A stretch of 64,000 nucleotides of DNA from RUG11272 sp045226335. Its GTDB lineage: Bacteria; Bacillota; Clostridia; Christensenellales; Aristaeellaceae. Both the position numbers and the translations under genes were made by a program. The notes under the pieces were generated by a model that saw only the letters and a list, made by a program, of their open reading frames with translations, searched no databases and was not told the DNA's origin. Below, in pieces: positions 39,920 to 49,007 of this stretch. Every line of letters begins with the position of its first letter. The first letter of the stretch is position 1. The stretch spans positions 1 to 64,000 of the forward strand of contig JBGVCH010000081.1 in assembly GCA_045226335.1 (NCBI GenBank), read 5' to 3'.

Positions 39920-41887
39920 TTATTGCTTTCCCGCACGGCGAAGGAGCTCCGCTTCATCGATGACTTCGATCCCCAGGGACTGCGCTTTGGTCAGCTTGCT
40001 CCCGGCGGCTTCACCGGCCACCACAAAGGCGGTCTTCTTGCTGACCGAGGACGCGGCGGTCCCACCGCAGGCGCGGATCAGGTCTTCTGCCTCTTTTCTG
40101 GAGAGCGACGGCAGGGTCCCGGTGACCACGATGCTCATGCCGCTGAAGGCTCCCTCAGCCTGACCCGCCGCGTCCTGCGGATGGACGCCGGCCTCCAGCA
40201 GGCGCCGGATCATCACCAGGTTCTCCTCAAAGGAGAAGAACTCCGTCACGCTCTGGGCCACGACGCTTCCGACATCCGGAATGGCCGTCAACTGTTCGTC
40301 CGTGGCCTGCCGCAGCTGATCCAGAGACTTGAAGGCGTTGGCCAGATCCCGGGCGGTCTTCCGGCCCACATTGGGAATGCCCAGGGCGAAGAGGAACGCG
40401 TCCAGCTGGCAGTGCTTGCTCTTCTCCAGCGCGGCCAGGAGGTTGTCGGTCTTTCTCTCCTGGAAGCCGTCGACGGCAAGGATCTGCTCCCGGGTCAGGT
40501 GGTACAGGTCCGCCGGATCACGGACGCCCTGCACATCGTAGAGGACAGCGGCCGTCTTTTCGCTCAGGCCGTCGATGTCCATGGCCTCGCGTCCCGCAAA
40601 GTGGCTGATCCGCGCCACCGCCTGGGGCTTGCAGCTGATCCGGTTCATACAGAACAGATGCGCGCCGCGCTCCGTCAGCGGCTCTCCGCAGGCCGGGCAG
40701 ACCGTGGGCTTCTCGATGGCGATTTCGTCCTCCGTCGGCTCCCCCACCCGGCCCATGATCTCGGGGATCACGTCGTTGGATCGGCGGATCCAGACCGGCG
40801 CGTTGACGGCAACACGCTTGCGCTGAATATCGCCCCAGTTGTTGAGCGTCGCCTTCTGGACGGTGACGCCGTAAAAGTCCACGGGATCCAGGTGGGCCAG
40901 CGGCGTCAGCTTGCCGGTCCGGCCCAGCTCCCAGGTGACCTTCCGAAGGACGGTGACGCTCTCCTCCGCCTTGAACTTGTAGGCAACGGCCCACCGCGGG
41001 AACTTCTCCGTGAAGCCCATCTGCTCCCGAAGGGCGAAGTCTCCAACCTTGATGACGGCCCCGTCGATCAGCCAGTCCAGTTTCGGCCTGTCCTGCTCGA
41101 TCTCCTGAATGCAGGCGATCAGTTCCTCACGGCTGTGGGGCTTGCCGAGGTACGGGCTCACCTGAAAGCCGTTCTCCCGGATGAAGGCCAGCATCCCGGG
41201 CTGGCTGTCATAGGGGGGATCCTCGATCGTGCCGATCTGGTAAAAGAACGCGTCCAGCCTGCGCTGCGCCGTGAGACCCGGGTCCAGGTTCCGCAGCGCG
41301 CCGGCCGCGGCATTCCGCGCGTTTTTCAGCGGTTCCTTCGCGGTTTTGTTGTAGGCTTCCAGGGCGCTGAGCCGCATGATGCACTCCCCCTGGATCTCCA
41401 TCAGCCCCTTGTAGGGGATGTTCAGCGGCACGGTGCGGATGGTTCTGGCCTGCGGAAGGATGGCTTCTCCCTGCTCTCCGTTGCCCCGGGTCGCCGCCTG
41501 CACCAGCACGCCGTCCCGGTAGGTCAGGTTCAGCGTCAGACCGTCGAACTTGTACTCAACATAGTATTGCAGATCGTTTCGGCCGGCCAGCCGCTCCGTT
41601 CGGTCGATCCACTCGTTCAGCGCTTCGATGCTCTGAACCTTGTCCATGCTCCACAGGCGCGTGATGTGCCGGTGCGGGGTGAACGCGCTCAGCGGGTCTC
41701 CACCCACCCGGTGGCTGGGGGAATCCGGCAGCATGATCCCGCTTTCCCGCTCCATCTGCTGGAGCTTGTCGTACAGCTGGTCATACTGCATGTCCGACAT
41801 GATGGGATCGTCGTGCTGATAGTACGCGGAAGCCGCTTCATTCAGGCGGTCCACCAGCGGCCGCATCTGTTCTTCCCAGTTCGTCAT
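39920..41887 (-). CDS. ligA: NAD-dependent DNA ligase
   Basis: 655 residues, full length. Adenylation Lys is K113 in VEYKFDGLTLNLTYRDG; the OB fold, zinc finger (CPACGEPL ... FCMNRISC), helix-hairpin-helix repeats (LGIPNVGRKTARDLA, AIPDVGSVVAQSV) and C-terminal BRCT domain (FSGMSIVVTGTLPSLSRKEAE) follow in order. It seals nicks in replication and repair. It overlaps pcrA by four bases. Confidence 0.97.
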   Translation of the reverse strand: MTNWEEQMRPLVDRLNEAASAYYQHDDPIMSDMQYDQLYDKLQQMERESGIMLPDSPSHRVGGDPLSAFTPHRHITRLWSMDKVQSIEALNEWIDRTERLAGRNDLQYYVEYKFDGLTLNLTYRDGVLVQAATRGNGEQGEAILPQARTIRTVPLNIPYKGLMEIQGECIMRLSALEAYNKTAKEPLKNARNAAAGALRNLDPGLTAQRRLDAFFYQIGTIEDPPYDSQPGMLAFIRENGFQVSPYLGKPHSREELIACIQEIEQDRPKLDWLIDGAVIKVGDFALREQMGFTEKFPRWAVAYKFKAEESVTVLRKVTWELGRTGKLTPLAHLDPVDFYGVTVQKATLNNWGDIQRKRVAVNAPVWIRRSNDVIPEIMGRVGEPTEDEIAIEKPTVCPACGEPLTERGAHLFCMNRISCKPQAVARISHFAGREAMDIDGLSEKTAAVLYDVQGVRDPADLYHLTREQILAVDGFQERKTDNLLAALEKSKHCQLDAFLFALGIPNVGRKTARDLANAFKSLDQLRQATDEQLTAIPDVGSVVAQSVTEFFSFEENLVMIRRLLEAGVHPQDAAGQAEGAFSGMSIVVTGTLPSLSRKEAEDLIRACGGTAASSVSKKTAFVVAGEAAGSKLTKAQSLGIEVIDEAELLRRAGKQ

Positions 41888-44139
41888 GCGTCGTCCTCCA
41901 GTTTTGCGATGGGCGCCAGGGATAAGGCGAACTCTTTCACGCCCAGGGCGATGAACTCGATCTGGATCCGGGCGCCGGCCCCCTCGCCCACGACATTCGT
42001 CACCGTGCCTTCGCCGAATTTGCGGTGAATCACCCGGTCGCCCTTTTTGAACTGGGGCTTCGCCGCGCCCGCCAGGGACCGCGCCGCGGACCCCGCGAAG
42101 CCGCGCTGGACCCCGGGAATGCTCAAGGGATCTCCAGGCCGGATCAGACTCTTGTTGAAGCCGGCGTACTGGCTCCGGGAGGGTTTCGGCATGTCCCTGA
42201 AAGCCCGATCGCGGGCCGCGGACTCGTCCCGGATCAGCCGTCCGGGGATCTCATCCAGGAAACGGCTGGGCGGGTTGAAATTCGGGGTGTTGTAAATGGT
42301 CCGCTGATGCGCCCGGGACAGCAGCAGGCGTTTCATGGCCCGGGTCATGCCCACATAGCAAAGCCTGCGCTCCTCTTCCAGGCGCTGGTCGTCCTGGAGA
42401 GACCGGTTGGACGGGAACAGGCCTTCCTCCATGCCGGTGATGAAAACCGTGTCAAACTCCAGTCCCTTTGCCGAGTGGAGCGTCATCAGGGTCACATAGC
42501 CGCCGTCCTCGGACAGGCTGTCCAGGTCCGTCACCAGGGAAATGTTCTCGAGGTAGTCGGAGAGCTTGGCCTCCGGATTGGCCGCGGCAAACTCGTGTAC
42601 CGCGCCGATGAACTCGCGGATGTTCTCCACCCGGCTCTTCGCCTCATCCGTGTCCTCCTTTTCGTACTGGGCCAGAAGGCCGGTGAGCCGGATCAGTTCC
42701 TCCGCAAAGGCGGCCAGCGGCATGGTCTCCTTCAGCACCAGCAGCTGATTCATCAACGACTGAAACTCCGCGACACACTTCCGGGGCCTGGAGGACAGGC
42801 TGTCGGGCAGATCGGACAGGGCCGAATACATGGGCATCCCGTTGGCTTTCGCGTGACGGCTCAGCTCCTGCACCGTGCTGTCCCCGATGGCGCGCTTGGG
42901 CACGTTGATGATCCGGGTCAGCGAGATGTCATCCGACGGATTTTCCACCACCCGCATGTAGGCGACAATGTCCTTGATCTCTTTCCTTTCGTAGAAGCGG
43001 GGCCCGCCGAACACCCGGTAGGGGATCTTGGGGTCCACCGCGGACATCAGCATCTCTTCCAGGACACGGCTTTGCGCGTTGACGCGATACAGGACCGCCA
43101 TTTTGCTGTACGGCGTGCCCTCCCGGTGGAATTGCTTGATCCGGCTGACCAACCAGCCCGCCTCCCCGCGCTCGTTGTCCGCGCAGAACACGGAGATGAG
43201 CTCCCCCTCCTCCGCTTCCGTCCAGAGGTGCTTGTCCTTGCGGTCCAGGTTGTGGGCGATCACCTGGTTGGCCGCGTCCAGGATGTTGGCGGTGGAGCGG
43301 TAGTTCTGTTCCAGCTTGATGACGACCGTCTCGGGATAATCCTTCTCGAAATCCAGAATGTTGCGGATATTCGCCCCGCGCCAGCCGTAGATGGACTGGT
43401 CGTCGTCGCCCACGACGCACAGATTTCGGCTTTCGGCCGTCAGCAGCCGGACGAACATGTACTGGGCATAGTTGGTGTCCTGATACTCGTCTACCATGAC
43501 ATACTGAAAGCGGTCCCGATAGCTCTGGAGAACCGGCGGATGCTCGGCAAAGAGCTGCAGGGTCCTGACCAGCAAGTCGTCGAAATCCAGCGCGTTGAGT
43601 TCCTTCATCCGGGCTTCGTAGGCAACATAAACGTCATGGATCTTCTGCGCGCGGTAATCCCGATCGCTCTTTTCGAACCAGTCATCCGGCGTCCACAGCC
43701 TGTTTTTGCTGTCACTGATCCGGGCCCGGACCTCTTTGGGCGGCAGGAACTTGTCGTCGATATCCTGCTGCTTCAGGACGTCCTTCAGTACGCTGAGCTG
43801 CTCATCCTCGTCGAAAATGGAAAAAGAGCGCGCGTAACCCAGCTTCTCGATGTCCCGGCGGAGGATCCGGGCGCAGGTGGAGTGAAAGGTGGAGATCCAG
43901 GCGTCCTGCGCCATCTCCCCCACCAGCGCTTCGATGCGGTTTTTCATCTCCCGGGCCGCTTTATTGGTAAAAGTCAGGCACAGGATGCGCCATGGCGCGA
44001 CGCCGTGGTCCATCAGGTTGGCGGCCCGGCAGGTCAGCGCACGGGTTTTGCCGCTTCCCGCTCCGGCCAGGATCAGCACGGGCCCTTCGAGGGTTTCCGC
44101 GGCCAGGCGCTGCTGCGGATTCAGCATCGAGAGTTCCAT
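41884..44139 (-). CDS. pcrA: ATP-dependent DNA helicase PcrA (UvrD/Rep family)
   Basis: 751 residues. Superfamily 1A motifs: LNPQQRLAAETLEGPVLILAGAGSGKT (split: LNPQQRLAAE and ILAGAGSGKT), VMVDEYQDTNYAQY, VVGDDDQSIYGWRGA, LEQNYRST, LMTLHSAKGLEFDTVFI and EERRLCYVGMTRA. The C-terminal tail (GDRVIHRKFGEGTV) is the RNA polymerase-binding Tudor-like domain of PcrA. It acts in repair and in removing proteins from DNA. It is followed by ligA, the common pcrA-ligA pair of Firmicutes. Confidence 0.96.
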   Translation of the reverse strand: MELSMLNPQQRLAAETLEGPVLILAGAGSGKTRALTCRAANLMDHGVAPWRILCLTFTNKAAREMKNRIEALVGEMAQDAWISTFHSTCARILRRDIEKLGYARSFSIFDEDEQLSVLKDVLKQQDIDDKFLPPKEVRARISDSKNRLWTPDDWFEKSDRDYRAQKIHDVYVAYEARMKELNALDFDDLLVRTLQLFAEHPPVLQSYRDRFQYVMVDEYQDTNYAQYMFVRLLTAESRNLCVVGDDDQSIYGWRGANIRNILDFEKDYPETVVIKLEQNYRSTANILDAANQVIAHNLDRKDKHLWTEAEEGELISVFCADNERGEAGWLVSRIKQFHREGTPYSKMAVLYRVNAQSRVLEEMLMSAVDPKIPYRVFGGPRFYERKEIKDIVAYMRVVENPSDDISLTRIINVPKRAIGDSTVQELSRHAKANGMPMYSALSDLPDSLSSRPRKCVAEFQSLMNQLLVLKETMPLAAFAEELIRLTGLLAQYEKEDTDEAKSRVENIREFIGAVHEFAAANPEAKLSDYLENISLVTDLDSLSEDGGYVTLMTLHSAKGLEFDTVFITGMEEGLFPSNRSLQDDQRLEEERRLCYVGMTRAMKRLLLSRAHQRTIYNTPNFNPPSRFLDEIPGRLIRDESAARDRAFRDMPKPSRSQYAGFNKSLIRPGDPLSIPGVQRGFAGSAARSLAGAAKPQFKKGDRVIHRKFGEGTVTNVVGEGAGARIQIEFIALGVKEFALSLAPIAKLEDDA

Positions 44140-44178
44140 GTTTTTTTCTCCTCAGTAATCTCTGTATTGCTTCGACTG

Positions 44179-44502
44179 TCACTTGCGGAAGTCCGGCAGC
44201 TGTCCCTTCGCCTCCAGTCGGTCCATGACTCGGTCATACCCTTCGGCGCCGTACTCCTTGGCCCGGTTGACGCGGCTGATGGTGGCCGTGGACGCGCCGG
44301 TCAGCCGGGCAATCTCCTGGTACTTCACCCCGTCCCGGAGCATGGTGGCCACCACCATGCGCTGAGCCATGCTCTTGATCTCCGCAATGGTGCACACATC
44401 TTCAAAAAAGCGGTACGCATCGTCCAGGTTTTCCAGCGAAAGCACCGCGTTCATCAGCAGTTCCGTCTGTTCATTCCTGATCTTGGACTCATCCATCTCC
44501 AT
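44179..44502 (-). CDS. YerC/YecD-family TrpR-like regulator
   Basis: 107 residues, a small helical Trp-repressor-like DNA-binding protein. LLMNAVLSLENLDDAYRFFEDVCT and MAQRMVVATMLRDGVKYQEIARLTGASTATISRVNRA (split: MAQRMVVATMLRDGVKY and QEIARLTGASTATISRV) form the signature with its helix-turn-helix. In Bacillus yerC lies near pcrA-ligA as here. Effector and targets are unknown. GGAGGGCGG precedes ATG 44502. It is the first gene of the long minus-strand operon. Confidence 0.92.
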   Translation of the reverse strand: MEMDESKIRNEQTELLMNAVLSLENLDDAYRFFEDVCTIAEIKSMAQRMVVATMLRDGVKYQEIARLTGASTATISRVNRAKEYGAEGYDRVMDRLEAKGQLPDFRK

Positions 44503-44535
44503 CCGCCCTCCGCATACGCATGATCAACCAAATAC

Positions 44536-44564
44536 AGTATACCACAAAACGCGCCGAATGAAAA
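44536..44564 (-). promoter_or_regulatory. Promoter of yerC-pcrA-ligA operon
   Basis: On the minus strand TTTTCA (plus 44559-44564), 17 bases ending in TGG, TATACT (plus 44536-44541). The -10 is good with an extended TG; the -35 is moderate. Confidence 0.65.
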
Positions 44565-44606
44565 GTGCGGCCGGACAGGATTCGACAATTCCCGTGCGCT
44601 TCGGTC

Positions 44607-44635
44607 TTGACATGGTTCAGCTGTTCAGATATATT
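44607..44635 (+). promoter_or_regulatory. Promoter of the phosphoesterase/glycosidase run
   Basis: TTGACA at 44607-44612, 17 bases, TATATT at 44630-44635. It is the only strong box seen before the phosphoesterase, GH42, GH13 and GH53 genes. Confidence 0.8.
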
Positions 44636-44680
44636 GGAACCAGCGAGAATCGGGATGGTGTTCAGGGAGGATGCGCGTCC

Positions 44681-45439
44681 ATGAGCCTGTTTGCGATCGG
44701 GGATCTCCACCTCCATTTCCAGTCCGAGCTGAAGGCGGCCGGGCAGATCACGGGCAGGATCTGGAAAAACCATGAGGCAAAGCTTCTGAAGCACTGCAGG
44801 CTGCGGATCCGCGACGACGACGTTCTTGTGCTGGCGTGCGATCACAGCTGGGGCCGTAACCTGGCGGAGTGTGAGCAGGATCTGGCCTACATCGCGGCGC
44901 TGCCGGGGCGCAAGGTCCTGCTCCGGGGCAATCACGACATGTTCTGGGACGCCAACAAAACCGCCGCGCTCAACCGACTGTACGAAGGGCGGCTCTTCTT
45001 TCTCCAGAACAACTTCTTTCCTTACCGGGACGCTTCCGGCAAAGACTGGGCGCTGGTGGGAACCAAAGGCTTCACTTACGAGGGGCCGTTCTTCCTCGAC
45101 CGTCAGGGCCGGATCATCGGCTGGGACCGGGAAGCGGAGGAGCATGCCCGCAAGCTCGTCGAGCGGGAAGCTCAGCGGCTCCGGCTGTCCTTCGAGGCCG
45201 CCAGGTCGGAAGGCCATACCCGTTTTATCATGTTCCTGCACTATCCGCCCACCGATATTCTGGAGACGGACAGCGTCTTCACCTCCATCGCGGAGGAATA
45301 CGGCGCCGCTCAGGTGATCTACGCCCACTGCCACGGCCAGTCCCGCTTCCACGACAGCATTGAAGGCACGAAGAACGGCATCCTGTACCGGCTGGTCTCC
45401 GGAGATTATCTCCGCTGGGACCCCGCGCAGATCCTTTAA
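44681..45439 (+). CDS. Metallophosphoesterase
   Basis: 252 residues. Calcineurin-like metal motifs in order: GDLHLHF at the N-terminus, VLACDHSWG (a variant of GDxxD), LLRGNHDMFW, FLHYPP and YAHCHGQS. Two metal ions are expected. Substrate is not known. The frame is open from 44369, but ATG 44681 has GGGAGG 10 bases upstream and lies behind a strong promoter. GH42 starts 50 bases downstream with no clear promoter between. Confidence 0.9.
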   Translation: MSLFAIGDLHLHFQSELKAAGQITGRIWKNHEAKLLKHCRLRIRDDDVLVLACDHSWGRNLAECEQDLAYIAALPGRKVLLRGNHDMFWDANKTAALNRLYEGRLFFLQNNFFPYRDASGKDWALVGTKGFTYEGPFFLDRQGRIIGWDREAEEHARKLVEREAQRLRLSFEAARSEGHTRFIMFLHYPPTDILETDSVFTSIAEEYGAAQVIYAHCHGQSRFHDSIEGTKNGILYRLVSGDYLRWDPAQIL

Positions 45440-45489
45440 TTCCCGGACTCTGACGACGATCAGGCGACATTCAGAAAGGCGGTGACAGC

Positions 45490-47502
45490 GTGGCGCTTAC
45501 ACCCCGATTCCCCGTTTTCCTGCACGGCGGCGACTACAATCCGGACCAGTGGCTGAAATACCCGGAGATCCTGGAGGAAGACATCCGCCTCATGCGGGAG
45601 GCAAAGGTCAACTGTGTGTCGGTCGGCATTTTCGCCTGGGCCGCCCTGGAGCCGGCTGAAGGGGTCTATGACTTCGGATGGCTGGATCAGGTGATGGATC
45701 GTCTGTGGTCCGCGGGCATCCGGGTCATTCTGGCGACACCGTCCGGCGCCCGGCCTGCATGGCTGGCGCAGAAGTATCCGGAAGTGCTTCGCGTGGATGA
45801 GTATTTTCACCGGCATCACTTCGGGGGCCGACACAATCACTGCCCCTCTTCCCCCGTTTACCGGGAGAAGGTCCGGGCCATCGACACCGCCCTGGCCGAG
45901 CGCTATGCCCATCATCCCGCCGTGATCCTCTGGCACCTGTCCAACGAGTATTCCGGCGACTGCCGCTGCCCCCTCTGCCAGGAGCGCTTCCGCCAATTCC
46001 TGCGGGAACGTTACGGTTCCCTGGAGGCGCTGAACGACCACTGGTGGACCGGCTTCTGGTCCATGAAATACTCCGACTGGTCCCAGGTCGAGCCGCCCTC
46101 CGCCATCGGTCAGGACGCAAACCCGGCCATGTGGGTGGACTGGCGGCGTTTCTCCACGCAGCAGTGCAAGGACTTCATCCTGATGGAAAAGGCGGCCGTC
46201 CAGCTCGTCGATCCAGGGATCCCGGTCACGGCCAACCTGATGCAGCGTTTCTGGGATTACGACTATTTCAGCCTGGCGGAAGCCATCGATGTGGTGTCCT
46301 GGGATTCCTACCCCGCCTGGGGCCAGGGGGACGATCTGAGAGAAGCTTCAGAGCACGCCATGACCCATAATCTCATGCGCTCGCTGAAGGATTCGGATTA
46401 TCTCCTGATGGAATCCACGCCATCCCTGGTCAACTGGCACAGCGTCAACAAGGTCAAGAAGCCGGGCATGCACCTGCTGGCCTCCATGCTGCCGCTGGCC
46501 CACGGGTCCGACAGCGTCCTGTACTTCCAGTGGCGCAAGGGTCGCGGCGGCGCCGAGATGTTCCACGGCGCGGTGGTGGGGCACGACGGCACATCCGACA
46601 CCCGCACTTTCCGGGAAGTCCGGGAGGTGGGCGAAGCCCTGCAAAAGCTGGAAAAGCTGTACGGGAAAGAGAAAAGCCCAGCAAAGGTCTGCATCCTCTT
46701 TGACTGGAACAACTGGTGGGCGCTGGACTACGCTCAGATAGGCCGAAAGGGGGACATGCGTTATCCGGACACGGTCAACGCGCATCACCGCGCCCTCTGG
46801 AAAGCCGGCATCAGCGTGGATTTCCGGGATTGCCGCCGGGAGACGGATCTCTCCCGCTACAGCCTGGTCATCGCACCCATGCTGTTCATGTTCCGGAACG
46901 GTATCGACGAAAAGCTCGCCGACTTTGTACGCCGCGGCGGAACTCTGGTGGCCACGTACTGCACCGGCGTCATCGGTGAGGACGGCCTGGCCTGGCTCGG
47001 GCCGACGCCCCACGGCCTGACGGAAACCCTGGGGATCCGAACCATGGAGCTGGATACGCTGTGCGACGGCGAGGCCAACGCCCTGGTCCGGGATCGGGAT
47101 CAATGGCAGGTGTCGCGGTTCTGCGAGGTGATCCGGGCGGACACCGCCGAAGTGATCGGGCGTTACGGGCGGGATTACTACGCAGGGCAGCCCTGCCTGA
47201 CGGTGAATCACGTCGGAAGCGGACGCGCGTATTATCTGGCAGCCGAGCCTGAGGAAGCGTTTCTGCACAGTTTCTACGCGGAGCTCTCGGCATCGCTCCA
47301 CATCCCGAGGCCGGTTCAGGCCTCGCTGCCCGACGGGGTGGCCGTCCAGGAGCGCGGCGGCGCCGTCTTCGTGATGAACTTCGCGTCTGAGCCCAGGGAC
47401 ATCGATCTGGGATTCAGCGCAAGGGACCTCCTCACGGACCGCGTGGTGGAGGCACAGACAACCATGAAACCGCTGGAGGTGTTGATCCTTGAAAAAGACT
47501 GA
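45490..47502 (+). CDS. Beta-galactosidase, glycoside hydrolase family 42
   Basis: 670 residues, full three-domain GH42: TIM barrel (HGGDYNPDQWLKYPEILEED start), trimerisation domain and C-terminal beta domain. The acid/base is Glu153 in HLSNEYSGDCRCPLC, which also holds the typical zinc cysteines, and the nucleophile is Glu308 in LLMESTPSLVNW. No signal peptide, so cytoplasmic. The start is GTG 45490. It overlaps the GH13 gene by 14 bases. With the secreted GH53 it should release galactose from imported galacto-oligosaccharides. Confidence 0.95.
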   Translation: MALTPRFPVFLHGGDYNPDQWLKYPEILEEDIRLMREAKVNCVSVGIFAWAALEPAEGVYDFGWLDQVMDRLWSAGIRVILATPSGARPAWLAQKYPEVLRVDEYFHRHHFGGRHNHCPSSPVYREKVRAIDTALAERYAHHPAVILWHLSNEYSGDCRCPLCQERFRQFLRERYGSLEALNDHWWTGFWSMKYSDWSQVEPPSAIGQDANPAMWVDWRRFSTQQCKDFILMEKAAVQLVDPGIPVTANLMQRFWDYDYFSLAEAIDVVSWDSYPAWGQGDDLREASEHAMTHNLMRSLKDSDYLLMESTPSLVNWHSVNKVKKPGMHLLASMLPLAHGSDSVLYFQWRKGRGGAEMFHGAVVGHDGTSDTRTFREVREVGEALQKLEKLYGKEKSPAKVCILFDWNNWWALDYAQIGRKGDMRYPDTVNAHHRALWKAGISVDFRDCRRETDLSRYSLVIAPMLFMFRNGIDEKLADFVRRGGTLVATYCTGVIGEDGLAWLGPTPHGLTETLGIRTMELDTLCDGEANALVRDRDQWQVSRFCEVIRADTAEVIGRYGRDYYAGQPCLTVNHVGSGRAYYLAAEPEEAFLHSFYAELSASLHIPRPVQASLPDGVAVQERGGAVFVMNFASEPRDIDLGFSARDLLTDRVVEAQTTMKPLEVLILEKD

Positions 47503-48997
47503 CTGGAAACGCTTTGCCGCACTGCTGCTCCTGCTGGCCTTTCTGCCGTCCGTCGGCCTGGCGGTGGAAAACTACAACTGGTACGAGGTCTTTGTCCGTT
47601 CTTATCAGGACAGCGACGGAGACGGGATCGGCGACCTGCAGGGCCTCATCAGGCGCCTCCCGGACCTGAAAGATCTGGGCTACGACGGACTCTGGCTCAT
47701 GCCGGTCATGCCCAGTCCTTCCTACCACAAGTACGACGTGACAGACTATTGCGGGATCGATGCGGAGTACGGCAGCATGGAGGACATGCGGCAGCTGGTG
47801 GCGGAGGCGCACGAACTGGGCTTTCTGCTGATCATCGACCTGCCGGTGAATCACTCCTCGACGCAGCATCCCTGGTTCCAGGAGGCCTGCGCGGCCATCC
47901 GCGACGGCCGGGAAAGCCCGTACACGGATTACTATCACTTCCGGCAAGATCCTTCCACCGGCTATGTCCCACTGGGTGACACGGGCTGGTTCTATGAGGA
48001 GCGCTTCAGCGGCGGCGGAATGCCGGACCTGAACCTGGACAGCGAAGCCGTGCGGGAAGAGATCACGGCGATCCTGGCTTTCTGGCTTCAGGACGTGGGC
48101 GTGGACGGATTCCGCCTGGACGCCGTCACCTCTTACTACACCGGCTACACGGACGAAAACGTCGCGTTCCTGAAGTGGCTGAAGGACTCCTGCGAGTCCT
48201 TGAAGCCCGGCAGCTACCTCGTGGGAGAATGCTGGAGCGGGCTCACCACCATCGCGGAGTATTACGCCAGCGGGATCGACAGCTTCTTCCTCTTCCCCGC
48301 CAGCCAGGCGGAAGGATTCATCGTCAGCAGCCTGAGGGGCCGCTCCGGCCACGCGGAGAAGTTTGCCCGGAACTATCAGGCGGTGCTGGACGCCATCCCG
48401 GAGGGGACCCTCGCGCCTTTCCTCTCCAACCACGACACGGGGCGGACCATCGGAAGTGTTCAGGGACGGAGCAATCGCCGCATCGCCAAGTTTGCCGAAG
48501 GGATCCTGAACATGATGGAAGGCTGCGTCTTCACGTACTATGGGGAGGAGATCGGCATGGTAGGCTCCGGCGCCGATCCCAACAAGCGGCTGGCCATGTA
48601 CTGGAACGATGACGACATGACGCAGCAGCCCCCCGGCGTGACCGCCATCGAGTACGCCTATCCCAGCTTCGACGAACAGCGCGCCGATCCGGATTCCCTG
48701 CTGAACTACTGCCGCGCCGCGAATCATCTGCGTCTGGACATCCCCGCCCTGGCCAACGGGGAGACACAGTTCCTGCAGGCCGATGGAGACCTTCTGCTGA
48801 TGCGGCGCACGGACGGAGACGCCGTCTGCCTCATCGCCGTCAACTTCAACAGTTCCGGCGCCCTGACCTGCGAGCTGCCCGTGCCCTGTGCGATCGCCGG
48901 CGTCCTCCTGACGGATGCCGATCAGCCGGACCTGACCGACGACGGCCTGACCCTCCTGATCCCCTCCTACGGAATCGTCGTGCTCAACGAACTGTGA
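47489..48997 (+). CDS. Secreted alpha-amylase family protein (GH13)
   Basis: 502 residues with a signal peptide (KKTDWKRFAALLLLLAFLPS, cleaved near GLA). The GH13 catalytic triad is complete: Asp211 in GFRLDAV, Glu247 in VGECW and Asp316 in FLSNHDTGR. The first conserved region, DLPVNHSS, and GDGIGDLQGLI are also present. It hydrolyses alpha-1,4-linked glucans or related oligosaccharides outside the cell. The start is TTG 47489, chosen for GGAGG at 47475-47479. It overlaps GH42 and lies 10 bases before GH53. Confidence 0.94.
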   Translation: MKKTDWKRFAALLLLLAFLPSVGLAVENYNWYEVFVRSYQDSDGDGIGDLQGLIRRLPDLKDLGYDGLWLMPVMPSPSYHKYDVTDYCGIDAEYGSMEDMRQLVAEAHELGFLLIIDLPVNHSSTQHPWFQEACAAIRDGRESPYTDYYHFRQDPSTGYVPLGDTGWFYEERFSGGGMPDLNLDSEAVREEITAILAFWLQDVGVDGFRLDAVTSYYTGYTDENVAFLKWLKDSCESLKPGSYLVGECWSGLTTIAEYYASGIDSFFLFPASQAEGFIVSSLRGRSGHAEKFARNYQAVLDAIPEGTLAPFLSNHDTGRTIGSVQGRSNRRIAKFAEGILNMMEGCVFTYYGEEIGMVGSGADPNKRLAMYWNDDDMTQQPPGVTAIEYAYPSFDEQRADPDSLLNYCRAANHLRLDIPALANGETQFLQADGDLLLMRRTDGDAVCLIAVNFNSSGALTCELPVPCAIAGVLLTDADQPDLTDDGLTLLIPSYGIVVLNEL

Positions 48998-49007
48998 GGT
49001 GTGCAAA

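Noticed and set aside
42025..44523. 832-residue plus-strand open frame opposite pcrA
   Set aside because: All helicase motifs are on the minus strand; the plus frame has no conserved motif and no ribosome-binding site.
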